From the NCBI GenBank assembly GCA_037965595.1, contig CP150183.1, positions 372,001-436,000 of the forward strand: a stretch of 64,000 bases of DNA. Reading direction: 5' to 3'. Shown here piece by piece: positions 28,948-37,573 of the stretch. The position numbers and the translations under genes are program-made. The stretch is from Alkalihalobacillus sp. FSL W8-0930. GTDB lineage: Bacteria; Bacillota; Bacilli; Bacillales; Bacillaceae_D. Below the pieces are notes generated by a model. It did not search any database. It saw nothing but the letters and a program-made list of their open reading frames with translations, and had not been told where the DNA came from. Position 1 is the stretch's first letter. Every line of letters begins with the position of its first letter.

Positions 28948-31900
28948 TTATTCTTCTACGTTTACATTCAATTTCATTGGAGCCACTTTACGTGTTTCGT
29001 TGCCGTAGTCGTCACGGACGATCACTTCAATCTCTGCGCCTTCTACTTCAATGTTGGAGGTGGCTGTCCAGTATCCAACATACGTACCATCGCTCTCTTC
29101 ACGGATAGGAAGCTCCGTTGCATTAGAGGTGATGTTTGTTAGCGGCATGCGGATGATGAAGGTCGCATCCAAGTCTTCTTCACTTGTAAATTCAATTTTT
29201 ACGGATTCACCAGATTTTAGCGTTTTATCCTCGTCTGGCTTTAGGTTTTCAATAACAAGAGCATCAAACTTTACGTCAATGCTGATTTGTTCTGTTGTTG
29301 AATTTCCTGCTAGATCGGTTGCAACAACTTCAATGTCATTAATTCCGTTCTCAAGCAGAACTCGTTGGCTAAAGCTTCCGTTCTCTTCTACAGTTGCATT
29401 TTGACCATTAACGGTTACGGTATCAAGGTTCTCATCTGTTGCCGTACCTTTTACCGTGACGGTTTCGCGATTGGATTTAGAGCCATCCACTGGATCTGTA
29501 ATCTCAAGCTCGGGGCTTGTTTGATCGAGAATCACAGTAATGGCTTCAGAAAGGTCACTATCACCAGACTCTGTAACAACCGCTGCCGTTAATGTGTTTT
29601 CACCTTCCGCAAGTGTTACGTCAGTTGTGAATACGCCAGATTCATCAGTGGTAGTTGTACTTGCTTCTTCTCCGTCATTGTAGATGATTATGCCTGAAGC
29701 AGCGGAAGACGTTCCTTCAATTAAAATAACCTCTTCATTTGTCATTGTACCATCTTCCGGAGACGTAATCGTTGGTGCGCTTAGTTCATAATTCACTTTT
29801 GCACGGATCATGTAATTCCCTTCATCGGCTGGAGTTTGTGTAAAGCTTCCGCCAATAAACTCCCAGCTTCGTTCTGCAACTGGACCATCTTCATCAATCG
29901 CTAGACCAGGTGCATTTGGATCTGCGGCAGATTGAATGTACGTAAGGTAAAAGTCGCCTTCAACCATAATCCCTTCACCAGATAAATCAACTTCTGTCCA
30001 CGTACCATCACGTTTCGCTGTCGCATCAATTGGTCCAGCAATTTGCTTGCCAGGAGAACCGTCCGGACCACTTGCATCGTAAACGGCTACCTTAAATTCC
30101 GTTCCTCCAGGTACAGGCCATTCCTCGTCCCAGAAGCGGAATAAACCACCAGTTAGGACAGCTCTCTCCTCGCCTTCAGCAAGGGACATTCTCACGGCCC
30201 AACCGTTTCCTGCTTCATAGTAAGCACGTGCATTCTCAGCTGTACCGTCATCATAACCGATCTCACCTTCGTAGCCGATAAATGGTTGCAGGGCTACATC
30301 GTGTGAAGCGGTCTCTCCACCAGTGACTATTACTTCGATTGTCTGGCTGTAGAAGCTCGGAGCGGTGATTTGAACAGTATATTCTCCTTCATAAGCCCTT
30401 AGCTCATATTCACCTTGATCATTTGTTTTTACAGGAGCAATATGTCCATCCTCAAGTAACGTAACTGTGGCACCTGATACAGGCTCACCCGTTGCTTCGT
30501 TACTAACAACTCCAGAGATAGTTCCTGTTGCTACTTCTGTTAACGTGAAGTGTGCCGTTGTAGTAGCATCAGCTTCCACTGTGATTGATTGTTCCTCAGA
30601 TACAAAGCCGTACGCATCAGCACGTAATGTGAATTCGCCTGGTGCATGCTTAAGAGAATAGCTTCCATCCGCAGAATTGGTTTGAACAGATCGTCCGCTC
30701 TCAAGTACATTCACTGTTGCTTCTACTGGAAGAGCAGCAAGTTCAAACTCAGTATCTGTTTTTGCTCCAGCTGGTTTTTGTATGTCTGATTGTTTTGGCT
30801 TAATGTCAGCAGGATTTACGTTTTCTTTTTCAAGGTTGCGGTTAAAGAACGTATGGTTTGGTGGTTCAACACCTGGATGATAGGTTGGCTGCGTGGACTC
30901 ATTTGATAGTGCGACCTTGTCCAAGAACCAGCCTTCATTTGTAATTGAAATGTCTGTGGTTACATTAAAACCTAGGTAGATCCGTTCGCCGGCATAACTC
31001 GATAGATCAATCTCTGTTTCAATCCAATCAGCCGTTGCGCCATTAAAGCGCTCAAGTTGTTCCCACTCCACGCCATCTGTTGAAATAAAGACATGGGCGA
31101 AATCATAGTTGTTTTCAAGCTCATACCAATGAGTAAATTGCAGGAAGGCTTGTCCTTCGTCTAAATCAATTGGAGGCATCACAAGTGTCATGTTCGCATT
31201 ATTCGGATGATCTCCAGAAAGGTTTGTTGCATACACATTGTCACCAGTTAAAGCAACGCCAGGACCAGATACGGGCTCTCCCCATTCCCAGACATCATTT
31301 GAACCAAACGAGTACCAGCCATTTGGTTTGGTTGCAAAGTCTTCTTCATAACCAATGCCAATGGAAGGAAGGATCGTCACTTCATACACATCAGACTCCG
31401 TAGTGTTCTCGCCAAAGTCTGTAATGGTCCATTTGTATCCAATGGCTTCCCCATCTACCGCATCGGCAGGGATTGTCGCGCTATACGTTCCGGATAAGTG
31501 GTTTCCACTTGTTTGAGTGGCTTCAACTGATGTCCACTCATCACTTGAACCGTAATGTAGAGTTACATCTGTTACCGCTACATTGTCAGTAGCTGTAATC
31601 GATAATGGAAGGTCAAGTCCTGCATATCCTTCTGTTACTGGATCATGTTCAAAGCTTGGTGGCTCTGTATCTTCACCATCTTTTGTTACGCTACCTGAAA
31701 CAGTCCCAATCCCGTCAAGAACGGAGGATACGGCTTCATACGCATTAACGAGCCCGTGTCCATAGCCATTATTAGGTGTTTCAGGATACTCATCATCTGT
31801 AAGAGGAATGGCTGTTGAGATCAAAATTTCTTCTAAGTCATCAACAGAAAGCGATGCATTTGCTTGTAAAAGTAATGCCGCTACCGCTGAAACATGAGGA

Positions 31901-33237
31901 CCGGCCATTGATGTTCCGTTCCAGCCACCTTCATAGCCGCCCCCTGGCACAGCAGAGCGAATGTTCACGCCTGGAGCTGAAATCTCAGGCTTAATCTCTT
32001 CGTATGGAGACGGTCCGCGAAGTGAGAAGTTTGCTAAGTTATCATTAATATCTGTTGCTCCTGTGGCAAATGATTCAGGATAGTTAGCCGGGTTTGCAAC
32101 AGATCCTGGACCACCAGGGTTAAAAAGAGTGGTGTTTCCAGCTGAAAACTCAGGGAAAATATTTGCGGCTCTCCAGTTTTCAACCATTGGACGATACCAC
32201 TCATCAAGACCAGGACCGCCGCCCCATGAATTATTGACAATGTCTGGAGCTTTCTCAGGTTGAGGGTTGCCATCTTCATCTGTAGGGGCAATAATCCACT
32301 CACCTGCAGCCAATAGATCAGCATCTGATCCGCCGAATGGAGTGAACGCTTTTACACCAATCCATTTAGCGCCGGGCGCGACACCAGTCGCATTCGATCC
32401 ATCTGGCTCAACTCCAACCATCGTTCCAGTCACATGTGTACCATGACCATCATCATCGTATGGAGTCTGATTACCTGCCGTCGCATCAAACCAGTTAAAT
32501 TCATGATCAGAATTTCCAGGGTCAGATGGATCATATCCACGATATTGTTCAATTAGTCCTGGATGATCCCACTCGACACCTGAATCAATTGAGGCAACGA
32601 CAATACCCGTTCCATCAATCCCTTGCTCCCATACAGCTGGAGCACCGATGTGATCAATGTTCCATTCAATGTCAGAATCACTAGCCACTTCAGGTGTTTC
32701 CGCTGATGTTTGTTCTGTAGGGTTTAATTGTCTCATCTCATTTGCTAGCACTTTTTCAATTTCAGGTCTAGAAGCTAGCTTTTCCATTACTTCCTTTGTA
32801 CCGGTAACGGCCATTCCATTTACGATAAAGAATGATTGGAAATCTTTCACTCGTTCTTCCTCTAGCTCACCTTCAAGAAAAGCCGTTACTTCTTTCTGGC
32901 TGTCAATACTTGTGGCACGTAGGCTAGAGACAACCGCAGAGCGCTCAAGCAGCTTCATCTGGGAAGCTGAAGCATTCTGAGCCTGCTGTGTGCTAGAGAC
33001 AGTGCTCGCCACCTCAGCCGTATTCACTTGCTCTTTAAATTTTAATAGAAATGTAACGAATTCCGCGTCCTCAAATTCTTCATAGACACGCTCACTAATT
33101 TTTTCAGAGCTTGATTGGGTAAAATCAAAAATAGACGTACTAGCGGATTGGGCTGACGTCTGGTGTGGGGTAAACATGGTAAAGACAAACAAGAATACAA
33201 GGGAGATGGACATCATTTTTCTTAGTCGTCTGTTCAT
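28948..33237 (-). CDS. bpr: Bacillopeptidase F-like subtilase, secreted
   Basis: The 1429-aa protein is nearly the length of B. subtilis Bpr (1433). It shows a signal peptide (1-29), an inhibitor-I9-like propeptide (about 57-170) and an S8 catalytic domain with Asp218 (ASIDSGVEWDHPG), His265 (GHGTHVTG), oxyanion Asn368 (SAGNTT) and Ser443 (GTSMAGPHVS). A MAM-like beta domain (YSFGSNDVWEWGEP), carboxypeptidase-regulatory-like repeats (GVVSNEATGEPVSGATVTL) and two Ig-like domains (PVDGSKSNRETVTVKGTA) follow. It degrades extracellular protein. The start follows AAAAGGAGAAAAAG. It is a single gene between convergent and divergent neighbours. Confidence 0.93.
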   Translation of the reverse strand: MNRRLRKMMSISLVFLFVFTMFTPHQTSAQSASTSIFDFTQSSSEKISERVYEEFEDAEFVTFLLKFKEQVNTAEVASTVSSTQQAQNASASQMKLLERSAVVSSLRATSIDSQKEVTAFLEGELEEERVKDFQSFFIVNGMAVTGTKEVMEKLASRPEIEKVLANEMRQLNPTEQTSAETPEVASDSDIEWNIDHIGAPAVWEQGIDGTGIVVASIDSGVEWDHPGLIEQYRGYDPSDPGNSDHEFNWFDATAGNQTPYDDDGHGTHVTGTMVGVEPDGSNATGVAPGAKWIGVKAFTPFGGSDADLLAAGEWIIAPTDEDGNPQPEKAPDIVNNSWGGGPGLDEWYRPMVENWRAANIFPEFSAGNTTLFNPGGPGSVANPANYPESFATGATDINDNLANFSLRGPSPYEEIKPEISAPGVNIRSAVPGGGYEGGWNGTSMAGPHVSAVAALLLQANASLSVDDLEEILISTAIPLTDDEYPETPNNGYGHGLVNAYEAVSSVLDGIGTVSGSVTKDGEDTEPPSFEHDPVTEGYAGLDLPLSITATDNVAVTDVTLHYGSSDEWTSVEATQTSGNHLSGTYSATIPADAVDGEAIGYKWTITDFGENTTESDVYEVTILPSIGIGYEEDFATKPNGWYSFGSNDVWEWGEPVSGPGVALTGDNVYATNLSGDHPNNANMTLVMPPIDLDEGQAFLQFTHWYELENNYDFAHVFISTDGVEWEQLERFNGATADWIETEIDLSSYAGERIYLGFNVTTDISITNEGWFLDKVALSNESTQPTYHPGVEPPNHTFFNRNLEKENVNPADIKPKQSDIQKPAGAKTDTEFELAALPVEATVNVLESGRSVQTNSADGSYSLKHAPGEFTLRADAYGFVSEEQSITVEADATTTAHFTLTEVATGTISGVVSNEATGEPVSGATVTLLEDGHIAPVKTNDQGEYELRAYEGEYTVQITAPSFYSQTIEVIVTGGETASHDVALQPFIGYEGEIGYDDGTAENARAYYEAGNGWAVRMSLAEGEERAVLTGGLFRFWDEEWPVPGGTEFKVAVYDASGPDGSPGKQIAGPIDATAKRDGTWTEVDLSGEGIMVEGDFYLTYIQSAADPNAPGLAIDEDGPVAERSWEFIGGSFTQTPADEGNYMIRAKVNYELSAPTITSPEDGTMTNEEVILIEGTSSAASGIIIYNDGEEASTTTTDESGVFTTDVTLAEGENTLTAAVVTESGDSDLSEAITVILDQTSPELEITDPVDGSKSNRETVTVKGTATDENLDTVTVNGQNATVEENGSFSQRVLLENGINDIEVVATDLAGNSTTEQISIDVKFDALVIENLKPDEDKTLKSGESVKIEFTSEEDLDATFIIRMPLTNITSNATELPIREESDGTYVGYWTATSNIEVEGAEIEVIVRDDYGNETRKVAPMKLNVNVEE

Positions 33238-33635
33238 GTGATCTTTTTCTCCTTTTCTATTTAATTTTTCTTCCTAAAAATCGTCACCTCTTCCTAGATA
33301 TTTTCTTTTTTATGTAAATCTCGCTGTTACACGTATCATAGCTAATCTATAAGTAGAAAACAGTAGTATTTTGAAAATTAAGAATAAAGTAATATGGAGC
33401 TAGGCAATAAAGAGTTTGGTTATTTTCATGCTTGTTTTTTAGAATGGTGGGGCGGAAAATCGTTGGTTTATCGACGAATTACAATCACTTTTTATGATCA
33501 GATTTTATGAGATGTATAAGTGAATTGAAGTGGTAGAGTTATAAATAGGTAATTAGGATAGTGTGTAGACTTAAACGAGACTAAAGATATACGATAACGT
33601 GCATGATGTATAAAAAGCATAAGGAGAGAATTGAT
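33238..33635. other. 398-bp divergent intergenic region
   Basis: This AT-rich region holds the leaders of bpr (minus) and the SRPBCC gene (plus). Apart from ribosome sites, I see no convincing riboswitch, operator palindrome, or well-spaced promoter pair, and no additional gene. Confidence 0.5.
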
Positions 33636-34058
33636 ATGAATCAAAAAGAAGTAAGAGAGATTCAAAAAAAGGTGGAAATGAATGCACCAATCTATACGGT
33701 ATGGTCGCTTATATCGACACCAGCAGGTCTTGCACAATGGTTTATGCCTGGAGACATAAAAGCGAGTGAAGGTCACGAATTTAATTTGAAATCACCATTC
33801 GGTCCTTCTCCTTGTAAAGTCACGCATGTAGAAGAGCCGAATCAATTAACGTTTGATTGGGATACAGAAGGATGGTTTGTGAATCTATCTCTAAAAGAGG
33901 TGGGGGACAGAACCGAATGCACAGTGACACATGGTGGCTGGGGTGAAGCCGATGAAATGATAGGGAAGGCACAAGAAAAAAGTGCAGTCATTAGAGAAAG
34001 AATGGATGGAGGCTGGACAGTCATTGTTTCTAAGTTAAAAGCTGTTGCGGAGGAATAG
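33636..34058 (+). CDS. SRPBCC (AHSA1/START-like) protein
   Basis: The 140-aa protein has the AHSA1-type pattern: EMNAPIYTVWSLISTPAGLAQWFMPGD at residues 13-39, then FGPSPCKVTHVEEPNQLTFDW and VTHGGW, with a long C-terminal helix. This fold binds hydrophobic ligands; the ligand is unknown. ATG 33636 with AAGGAGAG upstream is used rather than the earlier ATG at 33603. Its terminator hairpin directly precedes a dispersed repeat element. Confidence 0.88.
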   Translation: MNQKEVREIQKKVEMNAPIYTVWSLISTPAGLAQWFMPGDIKASEGHEFNLKSPFGPSPCKVTHVEEPNQLTFDWDTEGWFVNLSLKEVGDRTECTVTHGGWGEADEMIGKAQEKSAVIRERMDGGWTVIVSKLKAVAEE

Positions 34059-34073
34059 GTTAAAAAGAAAAAA

Positions 34074-34107
34074 GACTAATGATTCGGGATTGAATCATTA
34101 GTCTTTT
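34074..34107 (+). terminator. Terminator hairpin preceding repeat copy A
   Basis: GACTAATGATTC (34074-34085) pairs perfectly with GAATCATTAGTC (34092-34103), followed by TTTTA. The AATGATTC core recurs in the hairpin before repeat copy C. Confidence 0.85.
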
Positions 34108-34124
34108 ATGTATGTATCTACTCT

Positions 34125-34246
34125 AGCGGAAGTGGGAACGTAGACTCCTGCGGATACAGTACGTGGTGAAGACTCTGTAGCGATGGTTTTACGCGTAAGA
34201 GGCTGAGGCCGTACCCGCGGAAAGCGAAGTTCCCACTGGAGCGGAA
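34125..34246 (+). repeat. Dispersed structured element, copy A
   Basis: The element begins AGCGGAAG, ends GGAGCGGA and shares TGGTGAAGAC, GGCTGAGGCCGT and GCGGAAAGCGA with copies B and C. The outer stem is GTGGGAAC (34132-34139) with GTTCCCAC (34229-34236). An inner stem is GTACG (34159-34163) with CGTAC (34210-34214). Both stems differ in sequence from the other copies but keep pairing. Confidence 0.88.
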
Positions 34247-34292
34247 CCATATCACATTTCTATCTTTACTTCATCCTCTTCAATCTCTTTTA

Positions 34293-35642
34293 TCATTTCC
34301 CTAACTCATGAATCACATGGGCCGTGCAACGAATGCCGTTGAAGAAGTGATCAAGGGTGATATTCTCGTTTGGTGAATGATTGCGCTGGTCAAAGTTCGC
34401 ATAGGGCATGAGCATAGAAGGGGCCTTAAGGATGTTTGTCCAAACATAATCAGGTAAAGATCCCCCTAGACTAGGCTGGATCAACGGCTGTTGATTAAAT
34501 GCTTCCTTAATCCCGGTAATCGCTTGTTGAACAATCTCTGTATCTACAGGAGTTCTAGAAGGGTTCATGGAACCAAGAAAGCGAACCGTTGCCGTTGGAT
34601 GATGAGCCTTTACATGACGCTCAATCTTTACAAACACATCCGCTGGGTCCTGATCGACCACAAGTCTTGTATCAACTTTTACACTTGCCTTAGAAGGTGT
34701 AATCGTTTTAACACCTTGATCTAAGTAGCCGCTTTTCATCCCGAATATATTAAACGTAGGTTCCATCGTCAGCTTATGATGATAGCTTTGCCCATCTAAA
34801 GAGAGGGACGGATACCCGATCTTTTCTCCGACTTCACTCGCGTCAAATGGGAGATCCTTTAAAAGCTTCTTTTCTTCCTCCGTAGCTGGGCGAATATGAT
34901 CATAGAAACCCTCAACAAGAACGCGCCCATCTGAGCTCCTCATGGTGTGCAGAAGTTCAACTAGTTCCCATGCAGGATTCGGAACAATATTCCCAGTGTT
35001 CCCAGAGTGGTTATCAAACGCCGCACCCTCTATCTCAATTTCAAGGGAAAGCATTCCGCGTACTCCGAGTAAAACAAGGGGCTGGCCACTACTATGAGAG
35101 GAACCATCAGCCGTATAAACAAGATCTGACTCGAGCATGTTCTTATGCTCTTCCACGAATTCAGGTAAGTTCACGCTGCCCATTTCTTCTTCACCCTCAA
35201 TCACAAACTTCAAGTGAACGGGGAGTGTTCCAAAAGAGTCCAGGTATGCTTTTACACCTAAAAGCTGAGCAACAATTTGTCCTTTGTTATCACCGGCTCC
35301 ACGAGCAAAGATTCGTCCATCACGAATGGTTGGTTCAAACGGAGGGCTTTGCCAATGATCAAGCGGGTCGGGAGGCTGAACATCATAATGACCATACAAC
35401 AAGATGGTCTTGGCTTCAGGATTCGTTGATTTAAGTTCACCGTATAGAATAGGGTGTCCCTTTGTTTCATATAACTCGGGTTCAATCCCTACTTCTCTCA
35501 TTAGGTCTTGCATAAGAGAGGCACATTCTCTCATTCCTTTATTCTGTGTACTGATGCTTTCTTGTCTTAAAATCTTGAATAGTGTGTTGAGCGTTTGCTC
35601 TTTATGTTCTGATACATACGCATCAATGGAGGGTAAACTCAT
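34293..35642 (-). CDS. M20-family metallopeptidase (dipeptidase)
   Basis: The 449-aa protein carries the M20 metal sites: GHYDVQPP with its His and Asp at about residues 84-86, RGAGDNKGQ near 115, EGEEEMGS near 149 (catalytic Glu and metal Glu), and a C-terminal His in NHSPNENI. A dimerisation domain is inserted between residues about 190 and 320. There is no signal peptide, so it acts in the cytoplasm on dipeptides or short peptides. AAAGGAATG precedes the ATG. Monocistronic. Confidence 0.9.
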   Translation of the reverse strand: MSLPSIDAYVSEHKEQTLNTLFKILRQESISTQNKGMRECASLMQDLMREVGIEPELYETKGHPILYGELKSTNPEAKTILLYGHYDVQPPDPLDHWQSPPFEPTIRDGRIFARGAGDNKGQIVAQLLGVKAYLDSFGTLPVHLKFVIEGEEEMGSVNLPEFVEEHKNMLESDLVYTADGSSHSSGQPLVLLGVRGMLSLEIEIEGAAFDNHSGNTGNIVPNPAWELVELLHTMRSSDGRVLVEGFYDHIRPATEEEKKLLKDLPFDASEVGEKIGYPSLSLDGQSYHHKLTMEPTFNIFGMKSGYLDQGVKTITPSKASVKVDTRLVVDQDPADVFVKIERHVKAHHPTATVRFLGSMNPSRTPVDTEIVQQAITGIKEAFNQQPLIQPSLGGSLPDYVWTNILKAPSMLMPYANFDQRNHSPNENITLDHFFNGIRCTAHVIHELGK

Positions 35643-35757
35643 GCTGTCATTCCTTTCAGAATCGTTATCTAAATAGTTTAAATAGTCATTCCTTGAATTG
35701 CAAGAAACATTCGCTCATTCTATAAGGAGTTAGTAAAGTATGGAGGGAGGGTACATT

Positions 35758-36075
35758 ATGTGTAAGGTGAGAGGACCTGTAGTTGATGATCAGACTAGGT
35801 GCGTTCACTATCAATCAGAGAAGGATGTTATCGCCATAAAGTTTAAATGCTGCGGACAGTATTATCCTTGCTATTTATGCCACAATGAGCGAGAGGATCA
35901 TGAGATAGAGGTTTGGCCAAAGGATGCGTTTCATGAGAAGGCAATTCTATGCGGTGTGTGTAAGACAGAATTAACGATCGAGCAGTATAAAGACTGTCAC
36001 CATACGTGTCCTGTGTGTAGCTCTCTTTTTAACGAAGGGTGTCTCTTACATTCTCATATCTACTTTGAAAAATAA
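35758..36075 (+). CDS. CHY zinc finger protein
   Basis: The protein (105 aa from this start) contains the CHY-type cluster: TRCVHY, FKCCGQYYPCYLCHNERE with DHE, then a second Cys/His set LCGVCKTELT, CHHTCPVC and the final GCLLHSH. These ligands bind two to three zinc ions. Bacterial stand-alone CHY proteins are of unknown function; eukaryotic relatives take part in protein or redox processes. ATG 35758 aligns with family starts and has GGAGGGAGG upstream; ATG 35740 is an alternative. Confidence 0.88.
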   Translation: MCKVRGPVVDDQTRCVHYQSEKDVIAIKFKCCGQYYPCYLCHNEREDHEIEVWPKDAFHEKAILCGVCKTELTIEQYKDCHHTCPVCSSLFNEGCLLHSHIYFEK

Positions 36076-36083
36076 ATCCTTAT

Positions 36084-36098
36084 TTATAATAATTATTA
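36084..36098 (+). promoter_or_regulatory. PerR-like box upstream of dps
   Basis: TTATAATAATTATTA matches the PerR consensus TTATAATNATTATAA at 13 of 14 defined positions or nearly so. It sits just upstream of the -35 element. PerR would relieve repression under peroxide stress or metal limitation. AT-richness lowers specificity. Confidence 0.65.
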
Positions 36099-36099
36099 T

Positions 36100-36128
36100 T
36101 TGATATTATATATTAAATGATATATAAT
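36100..36128 (+). promoter_or_regulatory. Promoter of dps
   Basis: TTGATA (36100-36105) and TATAAT (36123-36128) are 17 bases apart, about 30 bases before the start codon. The region is also a near-palindrome (ATTATATAT with ATATATAAT), possibly a second operator. Confidence 0.7.
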
Positions 36129-36159
36129 GTAGTTATAAGAGATAAGGAGTGTATGTGAT

Positions 36160-36600
36160 ATGACAAACCAAACCGTAGTAAATGAGTTAAACCAACAGCT
36201 TGCAGACTGGAATGTACTTTATACAAAGCTTCATAATTTTCATTGGAATGTAAAAGGACCAGACTTCTTTACATTACATGTTAAATTTGAAGAGTTTTAT
36301 AATGAAGCCGGCGTTCATATTGATGAAATCGCAGAACGCATTCTTGCCATTAAAGGAAAACCTATTGCGACGATGAAGGAATTTCTTGAAACGTCAAATG
36401 TAGAAGAAGCAACCGGACAAGAATCAGCAAGAGATATGGTTGCATCGATTGCAAAAGACTTTCATGCGGTCTCAACACATGCGGAAGCTGTCATTGAAGC
36501 AGCTGGTAAAGTTGAAGATGAATCAACGGCAGATATGTTTATTGCGCTTAAAGCAGAATTAGATAAGCATACTTGGATGCTTGAAGCTTATTTAGGATAA
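36160..36600 (+). CDS. dps: Dps-family ferritin-like protein (MrgA type)
   Basis: The 146-aa four-helix protein has the Dps ferroxidase pattern: His28 in LHNFHWNVKG, His40, Asp55 and Glu59 in HIDEIAERI, spaced as in known Dps proteins. It stores iron by oxidising Fe(II) with peroxide and may coat DNA in the dodecamer. The PerR-like box and strong promoter fit peroxide induction. Ribosome site AAGGAGTG. Single gene with a strong terminator. Confidence 0.95.
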   Translation: MTNQTVVNELNQQLADWNVLYTKLHNFHWNVKGPDFFTLHVKFEEFYNEAGVHIDEIAERILAIKGKPIATMKEFLETSNVEEATGQESARDMVASIAKDFHAVSTHAEAVIEAAGKVEDESTADMFIALKAELDKHTWMLEAYLG

Positions 36601-36607
36601 CTCAAAA

Positions 36608-36644
36608 AAATGCCGGACCCTACTTAGAGGGTTCGGCATTTTTT
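36608..36644. terminator. Convergent terminator dps / APH-like gene
   Basis: AAATGCCGGACCCT pairs with AGGGTTCGGCATTT, followed by Ts on the plus strand and preceded by As (Ts on the minus strand). It overlaps the end of the APH-like gene. Confidence 0.9.
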
Positions 36645-37573
36645 AAAAAGATTGGTTCTGCATCACGAAACCACGAAGGGATCACGGATTGGAAGGAACA
36701 ATGGTCTTGAATGACTGTGTCTAATCGTTCAAGCATCTCGTCAAGCTGCTCGGGAGCAGTTTGGATGGACCAAACAACAGATGAAAACACGGTCATAGCA
36801 GTGTATACAGAGTACAATGTCCAAAACGATTCGGGTATGTGATTTTGGAAATAGCCATGAATTTGCCCAATGGAAAAAGGGACGCTTGTTTGGCGTGAAA
36901 ATAAGGCAATCTTCACGAAATCATGGTAGGGATCACCCCAGTCATAGCCGTTAAAGTCGATGATTCCTGCAAATTGTTGTTCTTTAATTAGGATATTTCT
37001 CAAATGAAAATCATCATGCTGGAAATGGTTTGGTCGTCCTTTTAAAAGCTGCTGATTGGATGCAATGAAGTCTATCAGCATGTGATCGTCCCGAACTGTA
37101 ATGGTAGGGGCTTTGTAATGCGCTAAGTACTTTTCATGCTTGGCAATCGCTCGGTTTTCCCAATCTACAATATGCTGCGGAGCTTCTAATGAATGCATGA
37201 GCGCAAGCTGCTCACCTGCTTGAAAGCCAATCTTGTATTGCTTCTTATCAGAAAGAGCAGGAAGAATGATTTCGGCCTCCTCACCCTCTAAATAGGAATA
37301 CAATTGATACGTGATGTCTAGCGCAGCAAGATACCCTGAATCGATTGGTAAGGGGCAGGTGACTCCTTTTTGACCAAGTGACAACAAGAGACTTGCTTCC
37401 TGTTGTCTGTGTTGGAGTGAGTTTGATTGACCGATCCGTAAAATCAGTGGTGGTTCTTGCTCAAACCGAACGATAAACTTTGCGTCAGATGAAAATCCTT
37501 TTTGAATCGGTGTCATGGACGTCGCGCCGCTAACACGTGAGATCTGTTTCTGGAGTAAGGCTGGATTTATCAT
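36620..37573 (-). CDS. APH-family phosphotransferase
   Basis: The 317-aa protein has the aminoglycoside/choline kinase-like fold. The catalytic loop is FQHDDFHLRNILI (Asp and Asn near residues 184-190) and the metal site is GIIDFNGYDWGDPYHDF near 205. The ATP-binding half contains SSDAKFIVRFEQEPPLILRIG. Substrates of chromosomal members range from antibiotics to sugars and amino alcohols, so resistance should not be assumed. Its start overlaps the helD stop by four bases (ATGA), indicating coupling. Confidence 0.85.
   Translation of the reverse strand: MINPALLQKQISRVSGATSMTPIQKGFSSDAKFIVRFEQEPPLILRIGQSNSLQHRQQEASLLLSLGQKGVTCPLPIDSGYLAALDITYQLYSYLEGEEAEIILPALSDKKQYKIGFQAGEQLALMHSLEAPQHIVDWENRAIAKHEKYLAHYKAPTITVRDDHMLIDFIASNQQLLKGRPNHFQHDDFHLRNILIKEQQFAGIIDFNGYDWGDPYHDFVKIALFSRQTSVPFSIGQIHGYFQNHIPESFWTLYSVYTAMTVFSSVVWSIQTAPEQLDEMLERLDTVIQDHCSFQSVIPSWFRDAEPIFLKNAEPSK

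Noticed and set aside
33603-33635. Earlier ATG start for the SRPBCC gene
   Set aside because: The ribosome site AAGGAGAG lies downstream of it and fits the ATG at 33636.
36620-37573. Antibiotic-resistance call for the APH-like gene
   Set aside because: The fold is shared by many metabolic kinases and the gene shows no transfer signature; resistance cannot be inferred.
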